Source: Helicobacter hepaticus ATCC 51449
GTDB lineage: Bacteria; Campylobacterota; Campylobacteria; Campylobacterales; Helicobacteraceae
NCBI RefSeq assembly: GCF_000007905.1
Contig: NC_004917.1
Location: 1,240,001-1,304,000 of the forward strand
DNA length: 64,000 bases
Reading direction: 5' to 3'
Below the pieces are notes generated by a model, which saw nothing but the letters and a program-made list of their open reading frames with translations, had not been told where the DNA came from and did no database searches. Positions 17,374-25,772 of the stretch are shown here, one piece after another. How positions within the stretch are numbered: position 1 is the first letter of the stretch; each line of letters begins with the position of its first letter. The position numbers and the translations under genes were made by a program.

Positions 17374-17982
17374 CTATTCCACATAGTATGCGCGGACAAC
17401 AAATCCCCTTTGATTTGCCTTTTGCTGACTTAAGCCCTCAAATGCTGCGACATTTGGCATTCTTTTGCTCACTATATAAATAGCCTCTCTTGCGCGAAAA
17501 CTCGCTAATCCTTCTTGTTTAAGCTCTGGGCTTAGCCCTGCATAAGGGAGATTATCTACCACGCCTGAAATCTCAAAAGCCACAATTTTATTATCTGCCC
17601 TTGCCATTGCTACAATACCACTTGTAAGCTCTTCAGTGCAGTTTTTTGGCATACCCCAACGTCCTATTTTCATATTGACACAACGTGCCACGATTTTATC
17701 TTTTGGTTTGATAGAATAGCGGAGTTTCACAGGAGTGCTCTCTTGCTCTTTTTTTAATGCTTTGGTTTGGGCTTTTAAACGTTGAATTTGCGTGTCTTTA
17801 GAATCAAGTTCAGATTTTTCTATTTTTTCTTGCTGTAAAAGATTAGATTCTATTTTTTCACTAATATCCTCAAGCGAAATATCAGAATCTGCTGCTATAT
17901 AATAATATACACCACCAAGAGCCACTAAAAGTAGCAGGACAAATATTAAAAAAATTTTTATTTTTGATGAATTCCTTTCCAT
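17374..17982 (-). CDS. Membrane-anchored protein with OmpA-like C-terminus (putative)
   Basis: The 202-residue protein has a basic start, one membrane helix at about residues 8-30 (IKIFLIFVLLLLVALGGVYY), and a charged coiled-coil linker to about 90. The C-terminal 110 residues contain FEISGVVDNLPYAGLSPEL, GLASFRAREAIYIVSKRM and RGFVVRAYYVE. The spacing of these blocks resembles OmpA-like peptidoglycan-binding domains (strand, D, then LS..RA..V). The canonical TD..G and R residues are only partly kept. It probably links the inner membrane to the wall, but the domain call is inference. It is the first gene of the nadK-recN group. Confidence 0.5.
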   Translation of the reverse strand: MERNSSKIKIFLIFVLLLLVALGGVYYYIAADSDISLEDISEKIESNLLQQEKIEKSELDSKDTQIQRLKAQTKALKKEQESTPVKLRYSIKPKDKIVARCVNMKIGRWGMPKNCTEELTSGIVAMARADNKIVAFEISGVVDNLPYAGLSPELKQEGLASFRAREAIYIVSKRMPNVAAFEGLSQQKANQRGFVVRAYYVE

Positions 17983-18221
17983 AGCTATACACTCCTTGTA
18001 TATGTCAAAAGCTAGAGGTTATAACGCCTTTGGTGCTCCTTATTTTTAAGGAATATAAGCAAAAAATATTCCACCATAAGGTTAAGATTCTATTAAGTCG
18101 CTGTAATATACAATCTTAAATCTATCTTAGAAAGGCTTTCGTGTAAAGCATTACATTAGAGACGCATCATACTTCTTTTTCTTACGCACTCTAATTTTAT
18201 TTTGTTATTTTGGGGAATGTT

Positions 18222-19448
18222 ATGTTTGAGGATTTCAAGCAAAGATTCCTAGTCAAATTTTGGTCGCCTATGCCCGCGATTATCGCACTTGGCGTAATGG
18301 CTGCTTATTATTTTGGTTTGACTGGGACTTATTGGGCTGTTACAGGTGAATTTACGCGTTGGGGCGGACATATTATGAATCTTTTGGGTGTGGATACAAG
18401 CACTTGGGGTTATTTTAAGATTCTAGGTTTGCAAGGAACACCGCTAGATAGGGTAGATGGCGTGATGATTATTGGAATGTTTACAGGGGCGTTTGCCGCT
18501 GCGGCAATGGCAAATAATGTCAAGTTTCGTTTGCCTCAAAGCAATATTAGAATCGCTCAAGCCCTTATCGGTGGGATTATTGCAGGATTTGGTGCGAGGA
18601 TTGGTATGGGTTGTAATTTGGCGAGTTTCTTTACGGGGATTCCACAATTTAGCTTGCACGCGTGGTTTTTTACGATTATGACGCTTGTTGGTGTGTGGCT
18701 AGGCACAAAGGTTGTTTTACTCTCACTTTTTCGCTCTCATACAAAGCTAGAGAAAGTCAGTGCGCAAAAAGACATTGGAAATAGCAAAGAAAATCAGAGT
18801 AGGGCAAAACTCCTTTTTGCACTTGGTGTTTTGGTATTAGTTGGAATTGGCGTTTGGGTAGCGTATCTAATGGCGTATGGCAATATTCCAGAGGGTAAGA
18901 AGATTCCGATTTTAGCACTTGCAGTTGTATTTGGTGTGGGATTTGGCTTTATCATCTCACGTGCGCAGATTTGCTTTACTTCTGCCTTTAGGGATTTATT
19001 TATCACAGGGCGTGGATATATGGCAAGAGCGGTGATTGTTGGAATGATGGTTTCAACTATTGGCGTTTTTAGTTACATTATGCTTGGACTTCCGCCTAAA
19101 ATTATGTGGGCTGCGCCAAATGCAGTGATTGGCGGATTGCTCTTTGGCTTTGGTATTGTGATTGCAGGAGGGTGTGAATGTGGCTGGATGTATCGCGCGG
19201 TTGAGGGGCAGGTGCATTATTGGATTGTAGGTGTTGGTAATGTCATTGGCTCTACGCTTTTGGCAGCGACTTGGGATTATTATTCTGTGCCGCTTGCGAC
19301 AAGCTTCCCTAAAATCAATCTTTTAGAATCCTTTGGTAATTATGGCGGCTTGGTGGTAAGCTATGTGCTGCTTTTTGCATTCCTTGCCTTTGTGCTGTTT
19401 CTTGAGCGGCGATATTTTGCCAAAAATAAACGATTTGAACGCGCATAA
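18222..19448 (+). CDS. YeeE/YedE-family sulfur or selenium transporter
   Basis: About 408 residues. I prefer ATG 18222 (GGGGA seven bases upstream) to TTG 18210. It has many membrane helices and a charged loop near 185-195. The family cysteine motifs are GARIGMGCNLASFFTGIPQF and IAGGCECGWMYRAVEG, with a third cysteine in ISRAQICFTSAF. YeeE proteins import thiosulfate; the YedE branch is linked to selenium. A TusA-like gene follows 11 bases later, as in Campylobacter, where the pair FdhT/FdhU supports formate dehydrogenase. No fdh or selenocysteine genes lie in the window, so the substrate is open. Confidence 0.85.
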   Translation: MFEDFKQRFLVKFWSPMPAIIALGVMAAYYFGLTGTYWAVTGEFTRWGGHIMNLLGVDTSTWGYFKILGLQGTPLDRVDGVMIIGMFTGAFAAAAMANNVKFRLPQSNIRIAQALIGGIIAGFGARIGMGCNLASFFTGIPQFSLHAWFFTIMTLVGVWLGTKVVLLSLFRSHTKLEKVSAQKDIGNSKENQSRAKLLFALGVLVLVGIGVWVAYLMAYGNIPEGKKIPILALAVVFGVGFGFIISRAQICFTSAFRDLFITGRGYMARAVIVGMMVSTIGVFSYIMLGLPPKIMWAAPNAVIGGLLFGFGIVIAGGCECGWMYRAVEGQVHYWIVGVGNVIGSTLLAATWDYYSVPLATSFPKINLLESFGNYGGLVVSYVLLFAFLAFVLFLERRYFAKNKRFERA

Positions 19449-19459
19449 AGGAGGAGAAT

Positions 19460-19699
19460 ATGCAACAAGAAATTATCCCAAATTTTAGATTAGACTTGCA
19501 AGGTGAGCCTTGCCCTTATCCTGCGGTAAGAACTCTGGAGGTTTTGCCTGAGCTTAAAAGTGGCGAGATTTTGGAAGTGCTAAGTGATTGCCCACAAAGC
19601 ATTAATAATATCCCCATTGATGCGAAAAATCACGGCTATGAAGTGTTAGGAGTAGAGCAGCTAGGAGCCACGATAAGGTATCTTATCAAGAAGCCTTAA
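19460..19699 (+). CDS. TusA-family sulfur carrier protein
   Basis: This 79-residue protein has the TusA/SirA fold signature LDLQGEPCPYPAVRTLEVLP with CPxP at residues 18-21, Cys18 being the sulfur-carrying residue. GEILEVLSDCPQS and HGYEVLGVE follow. AAAGGAGGAG precedes the start. Its partner is the YedE-like transporter just upstream. It probably accepts sulfur or selenium delivered by that protein. Confidence 0.9.
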   Translation: MQQEIIPNFRLDLQGEPCPYPAVRTLEVLPELKSGEILEVLSDCPQSINNIPIDAKNHGYEVLGVEQLGATIRYLIKKP

Positions 19700-19734
19700 A
19701 ATATGCAGATTAAGATGTTTAAGCAAAATTATTT

Positions 19735-19740
19735 TATAAT
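19735..19740 (+). promoter_or_regulatory. Probable -10 box TATAAT
   Basis: A perfect TATAAT lies 30 bases before the ATG of the 40-codon ORF with the C11 run, after the end of the tusA-like gene. The expected transcript would begin near 19747 and carry GGGGGAG as its ribosome binding site. No -35 box is evident. Confidence 0.5.
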
Positions 19741-19770
19741 GCGACATTTTAAAACTTCGGGGGAGTAGCA

Positions 19771-19893
19771 ATGGCAAGAAAGGCTTGTAATATAATTAAA
19801 GATTCTTACACACATAAGATTTCACAGAGTGAATCTACTAATCCCCCCCCCCCTACTTTTATTGCTTATGTATTAAAGCCTAATTCCTCTTAA
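19771..19893 (+). CDS. Small ORF containing a C11 tract
   Basis: This is a 40-codon frame starting MARKACNIIKDS, with four prolines encoded by the C11 run and ending VLKPNSS. A TATAAT at 19735 and a strong GGGGGAG Shine-Dalgarno sequence five bases before the ATG suggest that it is expressed. With 10 or 12 C residues the frame would also close within about 15 codons, so no long on-state protein is visible. It could be a leader peptide, a regulated mRNA, or the remnant of a phase-variable gene. It resembles nothing I know. Confidence 0.35.
   Translation: MARKACNIIKDSYTHKISQSESTNPPPPTFIAYVLKPNSS
19843..19853 (+). repeat. C11 homopolymer tract
   Basis: Eleven consecutive C residues lie in an AT-rich stretch, inside the small ORF and 91 bases before the BspA-like gene. 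Poly-C/G runs of this length are the commonest slip sites for phase variation in Helicobacter and Campylobacter. Confidence 0.95.
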
Positions 19894-19944
19894 TATTTTC
19901 GTTAAGTTATAAAGTAAATTTAAGAAAATAATCAAGGAGAGAAA

Positions 19945-21971
19945 ATGAAAAAACAAATTGTCTTTGGATTTGTGTTTTTAGCTTGTGTGGGGGCAGTTGC
20001 ATTTGGAATAAAGGCATTAAGAGATTCTAAATCTCTTGTTTCTGAAAATGTAGAAAGTGTATTGCTCCAAGATACTCAAAACAATATTGCCACACTCAAT
20101 AATGCCGATTCTACTTCTACTGATGTATCTCAAAATCCAAATGAGACTTATATATTACCTCCTATAATCCCAGAAGTGCCACTTCCTGAAGGCTTGGAAG
20201 CCAAAGATTTTAAGTTTAACCAACAAGATAAACCTCATTTCAAGCACCCATACGACCCCGATAATTACACTTATGACTTTCCACTATTAGAGTTAAAAGA
20301 TTCTCAAGGACATTCATTATTTGAACTTCCTGATAAACCCACTGAGATGATGATACCCGTCAATCAAAAAGATAATGAAATCATATATGCTACACCCTAT
20401 TTTATCCTAAAAGAAAATACTTTAGATAAATCTTTTGGTGTAACACTCATAGGAAAGAATGAAAAAGCTATTTTAATGTTTGGGGAGTAGACCCAGAAGA
20501 AACTTGTTGCCAATTTTATTCTATACCCAATGGGCTAGAGTTCAGCGTTGATTTTGCAAAAGTTGTAGGGGATTATTTTATTTTTTATGATTCACAAAGC
20601 AAACGCACAGCCATAGCAAGAATACTTTATGATGGTGAAAAGAAACTAGCTCATTGGTGGCTTTATAATCACGGCTATATTGAAGTTACTGAAGATTTTG
20701 AAATAAATGGTCTTTTGTTGTCAGATGATATTTTTAAGTCTGTATATTATGATGGTATTTATGGAGGACAAAATAAATCCGCAGAAGCTGAAGAATCCGA
20801 AGTAATGTATATAGCTATTGACGACAAGGGTATCTTTCACCCAAAGGATAAATATGAGCTCTATCACCTTCTCACCTCTGAAAATATTGATTTTAAAAAT
20901 ATTGACACAAGCAACATTACAAATATGAGCTTTTTGTATGCCTTAGAATGCGAGCTTGATTATGGTGATTTCTTCTCCTTTTGGGGGTGTATGCGAGATA
21001 AAAATGCACCAAGTTTCCAGCCTAGTGATTTTTCACATTTTGATGTCAGCAATGTTACCAATATGTCATATATGTTTGCAGGAGTAACTTGGGAGTTTGA
21101 TGGACTTAATGAATGGGATACCTCTAAGGTAGAAAGTATGGAGGGTATGTTTGCGAATGCGAGCGCATTCAATGCACCTTTGGATAAATGGAATGTAAGT
21201 AATGTTAAAAATATGCAATTTATGTTTACAGGAGCAATAAGTTTTAATCAACCATTAAATGCGTGGAATGTCAGCAATGTAAAAAATATGAGCGAAATGT
21301 TTTGGAATGCAGAGAGTTTTAATCAACCTCTTAACCAATGGAATGTGGAAAATGTTGTAAATATGACATACATATTTAAAAATGCCTCTACCTTTAATCA
21401 AGACTTAAATATGTGGAAAGTCTCGCGTATGCTTGAAATGGAATATAATTGTGATTGTCTTGCGGAAGAAACTTTTAAGGGCACACCTTTAGAATCTCAT
21501 TTGCCAAATTGGGTTTACAAGCTGACAGAGAAAGAACAAGCAAAGCTTGAAAGCATACCCAAGAAAGGAATTATATATTACCCACAAGATAAAGAGGAGC
21601 TTATTTTATTGTTGAGACAACCCATACGAATAGCTCTTGATCATATTGATACGAGTGCTATTACAGATATGGCAGGATTATTTTCTGAATATGTCTATTA
21701 TCGTCATTCTGGTTGCCAAATACAAAAGTGGAATGTGAGTAATGTTAAAACAATGAGGGCTATGTTTAAAGATGTAAAATCATTGAATTGCGATTTGAGT
21801 GGGTGGGATATTTCTAATGTAGAGGATATGAGTGAGATGTTTGAAAACACTTCAATGTCTTTTTCGCTTGAACAATGGGGAGAGCAGCTAAAGAGCAATG
21901 TAAAACAAGAGGCGATGTTTAAAAATACACCTTTAGAATCTAATCTACCACAATGGTATAGAAAAAAGTAA
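19945..21971 (+). pseudogene. BspA-like DUF285 surface repeat protein, frameshifted
   Basis: One reading frame runs 19945-20490 and stops at TAG. The reading resumes, one base shifted, from about 20463 with SYFNVWGVDPEE and continues without a stop to 21971. One extra A in the A5 run at 20462-20466 would join them into about 675 residues. The N-terminus is a signal or anchor segment (QIVFGFVFLACVGAVAFGI). The C-terminal half carries about seven units of the DUF285/BspA type (WNVSNVKNMSEMF, FNQPLNQW), in two blocks at about 21040-21430 and 21720-21870. Such proteins are surface-exposed in oral and gut bacteria and in Mycoplasma. It may be a pseudogene, a phase-off state or a sequencing error. 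AAGGAGAG precedes the ATG. Confidence 0.75.
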
Positions 21972-22295
21972 ATCTACCCTCAAAAAGGCGTATCAAAAAT
22001 ATCATTTCACACAAGAATTTTATGTCGCGTAGCATTTGATACGCACACACTTCAAATTTTTCCCACTAGCAAATGCACGCCACGCAATGCACTCACAAAG
22101 CAAGGCAAACCTACGAGTGAATATGACTACGCACTCAACAAACACAGCCTTAACATTCTCTCCATATTGCTACATTTTTCTACATAAATATATTTTTACA
22201 CCCCAAAATTTTACTTAAGAGCAAAATTGGTGAAGAAAGGGCTGTAGACTTTAAATAGCGTTTAACGCAAATTTATTAATATAAGGTGGTTTTTA
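21972..22295 (+). other. 324-bp gap without recognised gene
   Basis: Only a 60-codon frame at 22036 is open here, with no ribosome binding site and an unconvincing composition rich in His, Thr and Asn. The last 30 bases carry AAGGTGG before the outer-membrane protein start. No repeat or hairpin of note was seen. Confidence 0.5.
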
Positions 22296-22907
22296 ATGAA
22301 AACAATCAAAAAATATAAATATATAATAAGTTCTACTCTTGCCCTTGCTTTGGCTAGTTCTACACTTGTAGCTGAAGAGAGTAGTGGATTTGTAGGTGTT
22401 GGTGTAGGCTATGGTGGTTCTCAATTAAAAGCTGGTAGCGAAAAGCAAAACTTAAGTGGCATAAGCTATGAAGTGATTGCTGGTTATAAGCAATTCTTTA
22501 CTCCTAGTTTTGGATTGCGTTATTACATAAACTTCGCTTATGCAGATGCAAGTGGAAAAGTAAAAGGCACAAGTGAGAAAATCAAAGGGAATGTAATGGA
22601 TTATGGAGTAAATGTTGATGCACTTTATAATTTTATTACAGGTGGCAATACAGATTTTGGTGCATTTTTAGGACTTGGACTTGGTGCTAACTCTTGGGGT
22701 GGCAGAGATTTCAAAGATAGTAAAATAGATAAAACAGGTTTAAATCTCGCACTCAATGTTGGTTTGCGCACAGAGATTGCTAAAGCACACGGCATAGAAA
22801 TAGCAGCTCGTGTGCCTTTTATTGCTACGACATTAGATGAAAGTGAACCAAAAGTAACAGCCTCACATACTTATAATGTTGGTGTGAGATATATCTTTAG
22901 TTTCTAG
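22296..22907 (+). CDS. Outer membrane beta-barrel protein
   Basis: The 203-residue protein has a signal peptide (IISSTLALALASSTLVAEES). Amphipathic strands begin GFVGVGVGYGGSQL and it ends with the typical outer-membrane C-terminus VGVRYIFSF, with Phe as last residue. The SFGLRYYINFAYAD and NFITGGNTDFGAFLGLGLG blocks resemble the small Helicobacter outer-membrane family. The function is unknown. AAGGTGG stands seven bases before ATG. A hairpin built from two AGAWTCT copies lies 44 bases after the stop. Confidence 0.8.
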   Translation: MKTIKKYKYIISSTLALALASSTLVAEESSGFVGVGVGYGGSQLKAGSEKQNLSGISYEVIAGYKQFFTPSFGLRYYINFAYADASGKVKGTSEKIKGNVMDYGVNVDALYNFITGGNTDFGAFLGLGLGANSWGGRDFKDSKIDKTGLNLALNVGLRTEIAKAHGIEIAARVPFIATTLDESEPKVTASHTYNVGVRYIFSF

Positions 22908-22950
22908 GATAACTCCTCCAAAAGTTAATGTTCTCACACACTAGAGCGGA

Positions 22951-22980
22951 GTAGATTCTATACTTAATGATAGAATCTAC
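22951..22980. terminator. Bidirectional hairpin made of an inverted AGAWTCT pair
   Basis: GTAGATTCTAT and ATAGAATCTAC form a perfect 11-bp stem around the 8-base loop ACTTAATG. It lies between the ends of two convergent genes and contains the stop codon of the minus-strand one. It has no strong T run, so its efficiency as an intrinsic terminator is uncertain. Confidence 0.6.
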
Positions 22981-24160
22981 TTAACTGCGAGTTGTGGATA
23001 TAGCCGTATATAGCTCCACTGCCATCAGTTACATTAGGTGGAAAATACACGACAGGCAGCCATATTGGTTTCTCTCTATCAAGCATAGCATTTATCCACT
23101 GCAAACGTTTTATGCCTCCACAAAGTTGCCCGCAATAGTCGTCTATATTGTTGTTATAGGTTGCTAGTAATATGCTACTCTCTCCGTATATATGTGCTTG
23201 ATAAGCATCTTTAAAAGTAAGCGGTGGATTTGCGACACAATCCTTTTGTAAAGTGCAATCTATGCGATAGGAATCTTTATATTCATCATATATAATAAGT
23301 CCTTTTTCAAGATTTAAGGCTTGTGCTTGATTTGAGGGCATATCTTTTTTATAAATACGAGTGAGAATCTTGCCATTTGGGCTTTGGCGGAGATTGATAT
23401 ATTCATCTTTTGAATTATATTTAAGAATAAAGCCATAATCCTCTGCCTTTGGGCGAGGAAAATACTTCACTACCACATCGCCCAAAAGTTCAATGGAGAT
23501 GAGTTTAGCATCTGCAAAATAATGAGCAGAGTAATTAAAATGTGGGTTTGTTTTGATTTTTTCTTGTTTGGCATATTTGATAGATTCTGTATAATCACTA
23601 CTGCTTGTTCTATAATTTTTTAGTCGCACTTTTGCCCTTACTGCACTTGCGCCATAAATTGGCTTTGTGAGAGATGGAGGTAGAGTATTATTGCTTGAAT
23701 GCTCATTGCGCCTTATAATTTCAATGATAATGCGGGGGTCATCATCAAAATGCTCTTTCCACCACTGCAAATTTCTTAAATGTATGCCAAACAATTTGAA
23801 TGCGTCTGCATTATAAGACATATACGAAAGAGAACCAAAATTGGTATAGGGAAAAACAAAAGGTATTTGCTTTAAAGTGGCAGTATCAGGGTAAAAGTTC
23901 AATACACTTAATACACCAATATGACCATAAAGTTTGTGCATATTCATACCGCCATAGTCGGCTAATTCTAAAACGCCGCTTAGCTCTATCTCGCCATTAT
24001 AAATCGCCCAATAACCCCATATTTTTGCAATATCAAGTGAGGAGTGAGTAACTTCCCCTTTTTGCTTTAGCTCTGGAAAGTGTCTTGTAGCCTTGTATTG
24101 TTCTGCATTAAGATGTATAAAATGAAAAATTAAGAATAAAAGTAGTAAAACAAAACGCAT
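22964..24160 (-). CDS. Secreted protein with SH3-like domain
   Basis: I chose the ATG at 24160, which gives a signal peptide (RFVLLLLFLIFHFIHLNA) and a strong Shine-Dalgarno sequence GGAGGGGGGAG just before it; the frame is open further upstream but would run into the J-domain gene. The roughly 398-residue protein contains a bacterial SH3-like segment (YGFILKYNSKDEYINLRQSP, then NGKILTRIY), typical of periplasmic or surface proteins that bind wall peptides. Cysteine pairs near the end (DYCGQLCGG) suggest a disulphide. The N-terminal part is unknown. It stands 22 bases after the J-domain gene. Confidence 0.65.
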   Translation of the reverse strand: MRFVLLLLFLIFHFIHLNAEQYKATRHFPELKQKGEVTHSSLDIAKIWGYWAIYNGEIELSGVLELADYGGMNMHKLYGHIGVLSVLNFYPDTATLKQIPFVFPYTNFGSLSYMSYNADAFKLFGIHLRNLQWWKEHFDDDPRIIIEIIRRNEHSSNNTLPPSLTKPIYGASAVRAKVRLKNYRTSSSDYTESIKYAKQEKIKTNPHFNYSAHYFADAKLISIELLGDVVVKYFPRPKAEDYGFILKYNSKDEYINLRQSPNGKILTRIYKKDMPSNQAQALNLEKGLIIYDEYKDSYRIDCTLQKDCVANPPLTFKDAYQAHIYGESSILLATYNNNIDDYCGQLCGGIKRLQWINAMLDREKPIWLPVVYFPPNVTDGSGAIYGYIHNSQLSRFYH

Positions 24161-24182
24161 CTCCCCCCTCCATTTGTATTTG

Positions 24183-25091
24183 CTAAGAAGCTTTTGTGTA
24201 GCTTTTAATCCTCTCATACGCTTCTTGAATCTTCCTAAATCTGTCATTATAGCTTTCAACAATTTGTTCATCTTGCCCAAATACATTATCGGGGTGATAT
24301 TCTTTAGCAAGTTTAAGGTAGTTTTTTTTCACAAATTCAAAATCATCTTGATAATGGCATTCTAATGTCATATAGCAGTTTCGCAATATGCGTTCTTCTT
24401 CGGTAAGAAACGAATTTTCAAATTTACCCAAACCACCCCGATTTTTAAAGCTATCATAATCAAAGTCTAAAATGATATTGTGAATAACTTTAAAGCTAAT
24501 GAGATTAATGATACTTTCCCAAAAGTAAGGCTTTGTGCTATCTAGATAAATCTCATCTCTATCACACCCCACATAATAATCCTCAAAAATATTTGCAATA
24601 TATCGCCGAGCTACACTATTAGCTTGGTCCATTTTTAGCATTACGCGGCGCGTATTTAAGAGTCGTAAAGCAATTTTCACGCGTTGGATAAGCGAATTTT
24701 TTTTCACAATTTTAATGCGAATAGGCAGATAAGTAAAATCAAGCAAATATTTTAAATCTTGCAATGGCTCTTCAATAGGCTTCTGCATAGAATCTATCGC
24801 GTCTAAAGCTGGTTTTTGAGCCTTCTCTCCTAAATAAGGCAAATCACTTTGCAAAGAATCTAGAAAATGATGCAATTTTTGATGTTTTTCATCTTGCCCA
24901 AAAGCGTGATATGCCCAATTCACAAGATAATCTTTTTTGAATCTCTCGCCATCATCAAGGATAAGAATCGTGCTTGAGAGGCGATAACTTTTAGAGAAAT
25001 ATTTTTCTGCATAGGCAAGGGCTTTGTGAAGAAAATCACTCTCTTCCTCAACAGTGATTTGAATATATTTTTGCAAGAGTGTTACATTCAT
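24183..25091 (-). CDS. Protein with C-terminal J-domain
   Basis: The 302-residue protein ends in a DnaJ-type domain at about residues 235-298: NCYMTLECHYQDDFEFVKKN, then YLKLAKEYHPDN with the HPD tripeptide that activates DnaK, then FRKIQEAYERIK. The N-terminal 230 residues are helical and charged, with no recognised domain. A J-domain at the C-terminus is the reverse of DnaJ and CbpA. It probably recruits DnaK to an unknown client. It is followed by the SH3-like gene on the same strand. Confidence 0.8.
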   Translation of the reverse strand: MNVTLLQKYIQITVEEESDFLHKALAYAEKYFSKSYRLSSTILILDDGERFKKDYLVNWAYHAFGQDEKHQKLHHFLDSLQSDLPYLGEKAQKPALDAIDSMQKPIEEPLQDLKYLLDFTYLPIRIKIVKKNSLIQRVKIALRLLNTRRVMLKMDQANSVARRYIANIFEDYYVGCDRDEIYLDSTKPYFWESIINLISFKVIHNIILDFDYDSFKNRGGLGKFENSFLTEEERILRNCYMTLECHYQDDFEFVKKNYLKLAKEYHPDNVFGQDEQIVESYNDRFRKIQEAYERIKSYTKAS

Positions 25092-25214
25092 TGCCTGTGT
25101 CTATCCTTTGAATAATCTTTCATTTGTTGAGCAAATAAAGCAAAGAAAATTCCTTAAATGCCCTCTTTTAGAAACCTTTATATACAAAATCGGATTAAAG
25201 AAGACTTATTTAAA

Positions 25215-25763
25215 TTATTTTACTAACGCACTGATTGCCTTAAAAGAGGCGTGCATAGAATCTCCTAAAATTGCAAAAAGAATAGATTCTGTAGGAAGCA
25301 CATTTACCCCTTGTTGCGTGCGGAAAAAATCAAGCGCGAGATTATGATTAATCTCATTGCGCGAACTCAGCGCATCTGCGGCAAGTATACACTCATAGCC
25401 CAAATCCTGCGCAGCAATAACACTTTGCAGGACGCAAATATGACTTTCTATCCCAAAAAATACAAGACTCTTGCACTTACTTTTGGCGATATAATCTTTG
25501 ATTTTTTTATCACCAAAGATACCAAAACTTGTTTTTTCTAATACTTTTGCATTTGGTGGCAATTTAATTGCATTATCCGTTTTGCCTAGTCCTTTGGGAT
25601 ATTGCTCTGTGATAAGCAAAGGCGCTTTTAGAATCTGCGCAGATTCTAAAAGAATATTAGTATTTTTTATTACCTCATCTTTATGAGCCATAAGCCCTAA
25701 AAGCCGCTCCTGCACATCAATGCAAATAAATAAAGTTTTCTTTGCTTTGATAAAGGGTTGCAT
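25215..25763 (-). CDS. Isochorismatase-like cysteine hydrolase
   Basis: The 182-residue protein has the catalytic triad of the family: Asp16 in FICIDVQE, Lys77 in LEKTSFGIFG and Cys110 in GIESHICVLQS. Family members hydrolyse amides or vinyl ethers, for example nicotinamide, N-carbamoyl amines or isochorismate; the exact substrate cannot be read from sequence. The LLITEQYPKGLG loop is usual for the nicotinamidase-related branch. A 28-bp perfect palindrome lies within it. It is close downstream of ackA (nine bases) and may be cotranscribed with pta-ackA. Confidence 0.85.
   Translation of the reverse strand: MQPFIKAKKTLFICIDVQERLLGLMAHKDEVIKNTNILLESAQILKAPLLITEQYPKGLGKTDNAIKLPPNAKVLEKTSFGIFGDKKIKDYIAKSKCKSLVFFGIESHICVLQSVIAAQDLGYECILAADALSSRNEINHNLALDFFRTQQGVNVLPTESILFAILGDSMHASFKAISALVK
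25625..25652. repeat. 28-bp perfect palindrome with two AGAWTCT copies
   Basis: The sequence reads CTTTTAGAATCTGC followed by its exact reverse complement GCAGATTCTAAAAG. It lies inside the isochorismatase-like gene, encoding SAQILKAPL in the minus-strand frame. Confidence 0.95.
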
Positions 25764-25772
25764 TTTGTGTGC

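Noticed and set aside
22036-22218. 60-codon frame before the outer-membrane gene
   Set aside because: No ribosome binding site and composition unlike a real protein.
24158-24175. G6 in the Shine-Dalgarno region of the SH3-like gene as a phase-variable tract
   Set aside because: Six G is too short for frequent slippage and the sequence is explained as a strong ribosome binding site.
25092-25214. Plus-strand frame from 25108 into the isochorismatase-like gene
   Set aside because: It is a shadow of the minus-strand gene and has no ribosome binding site.
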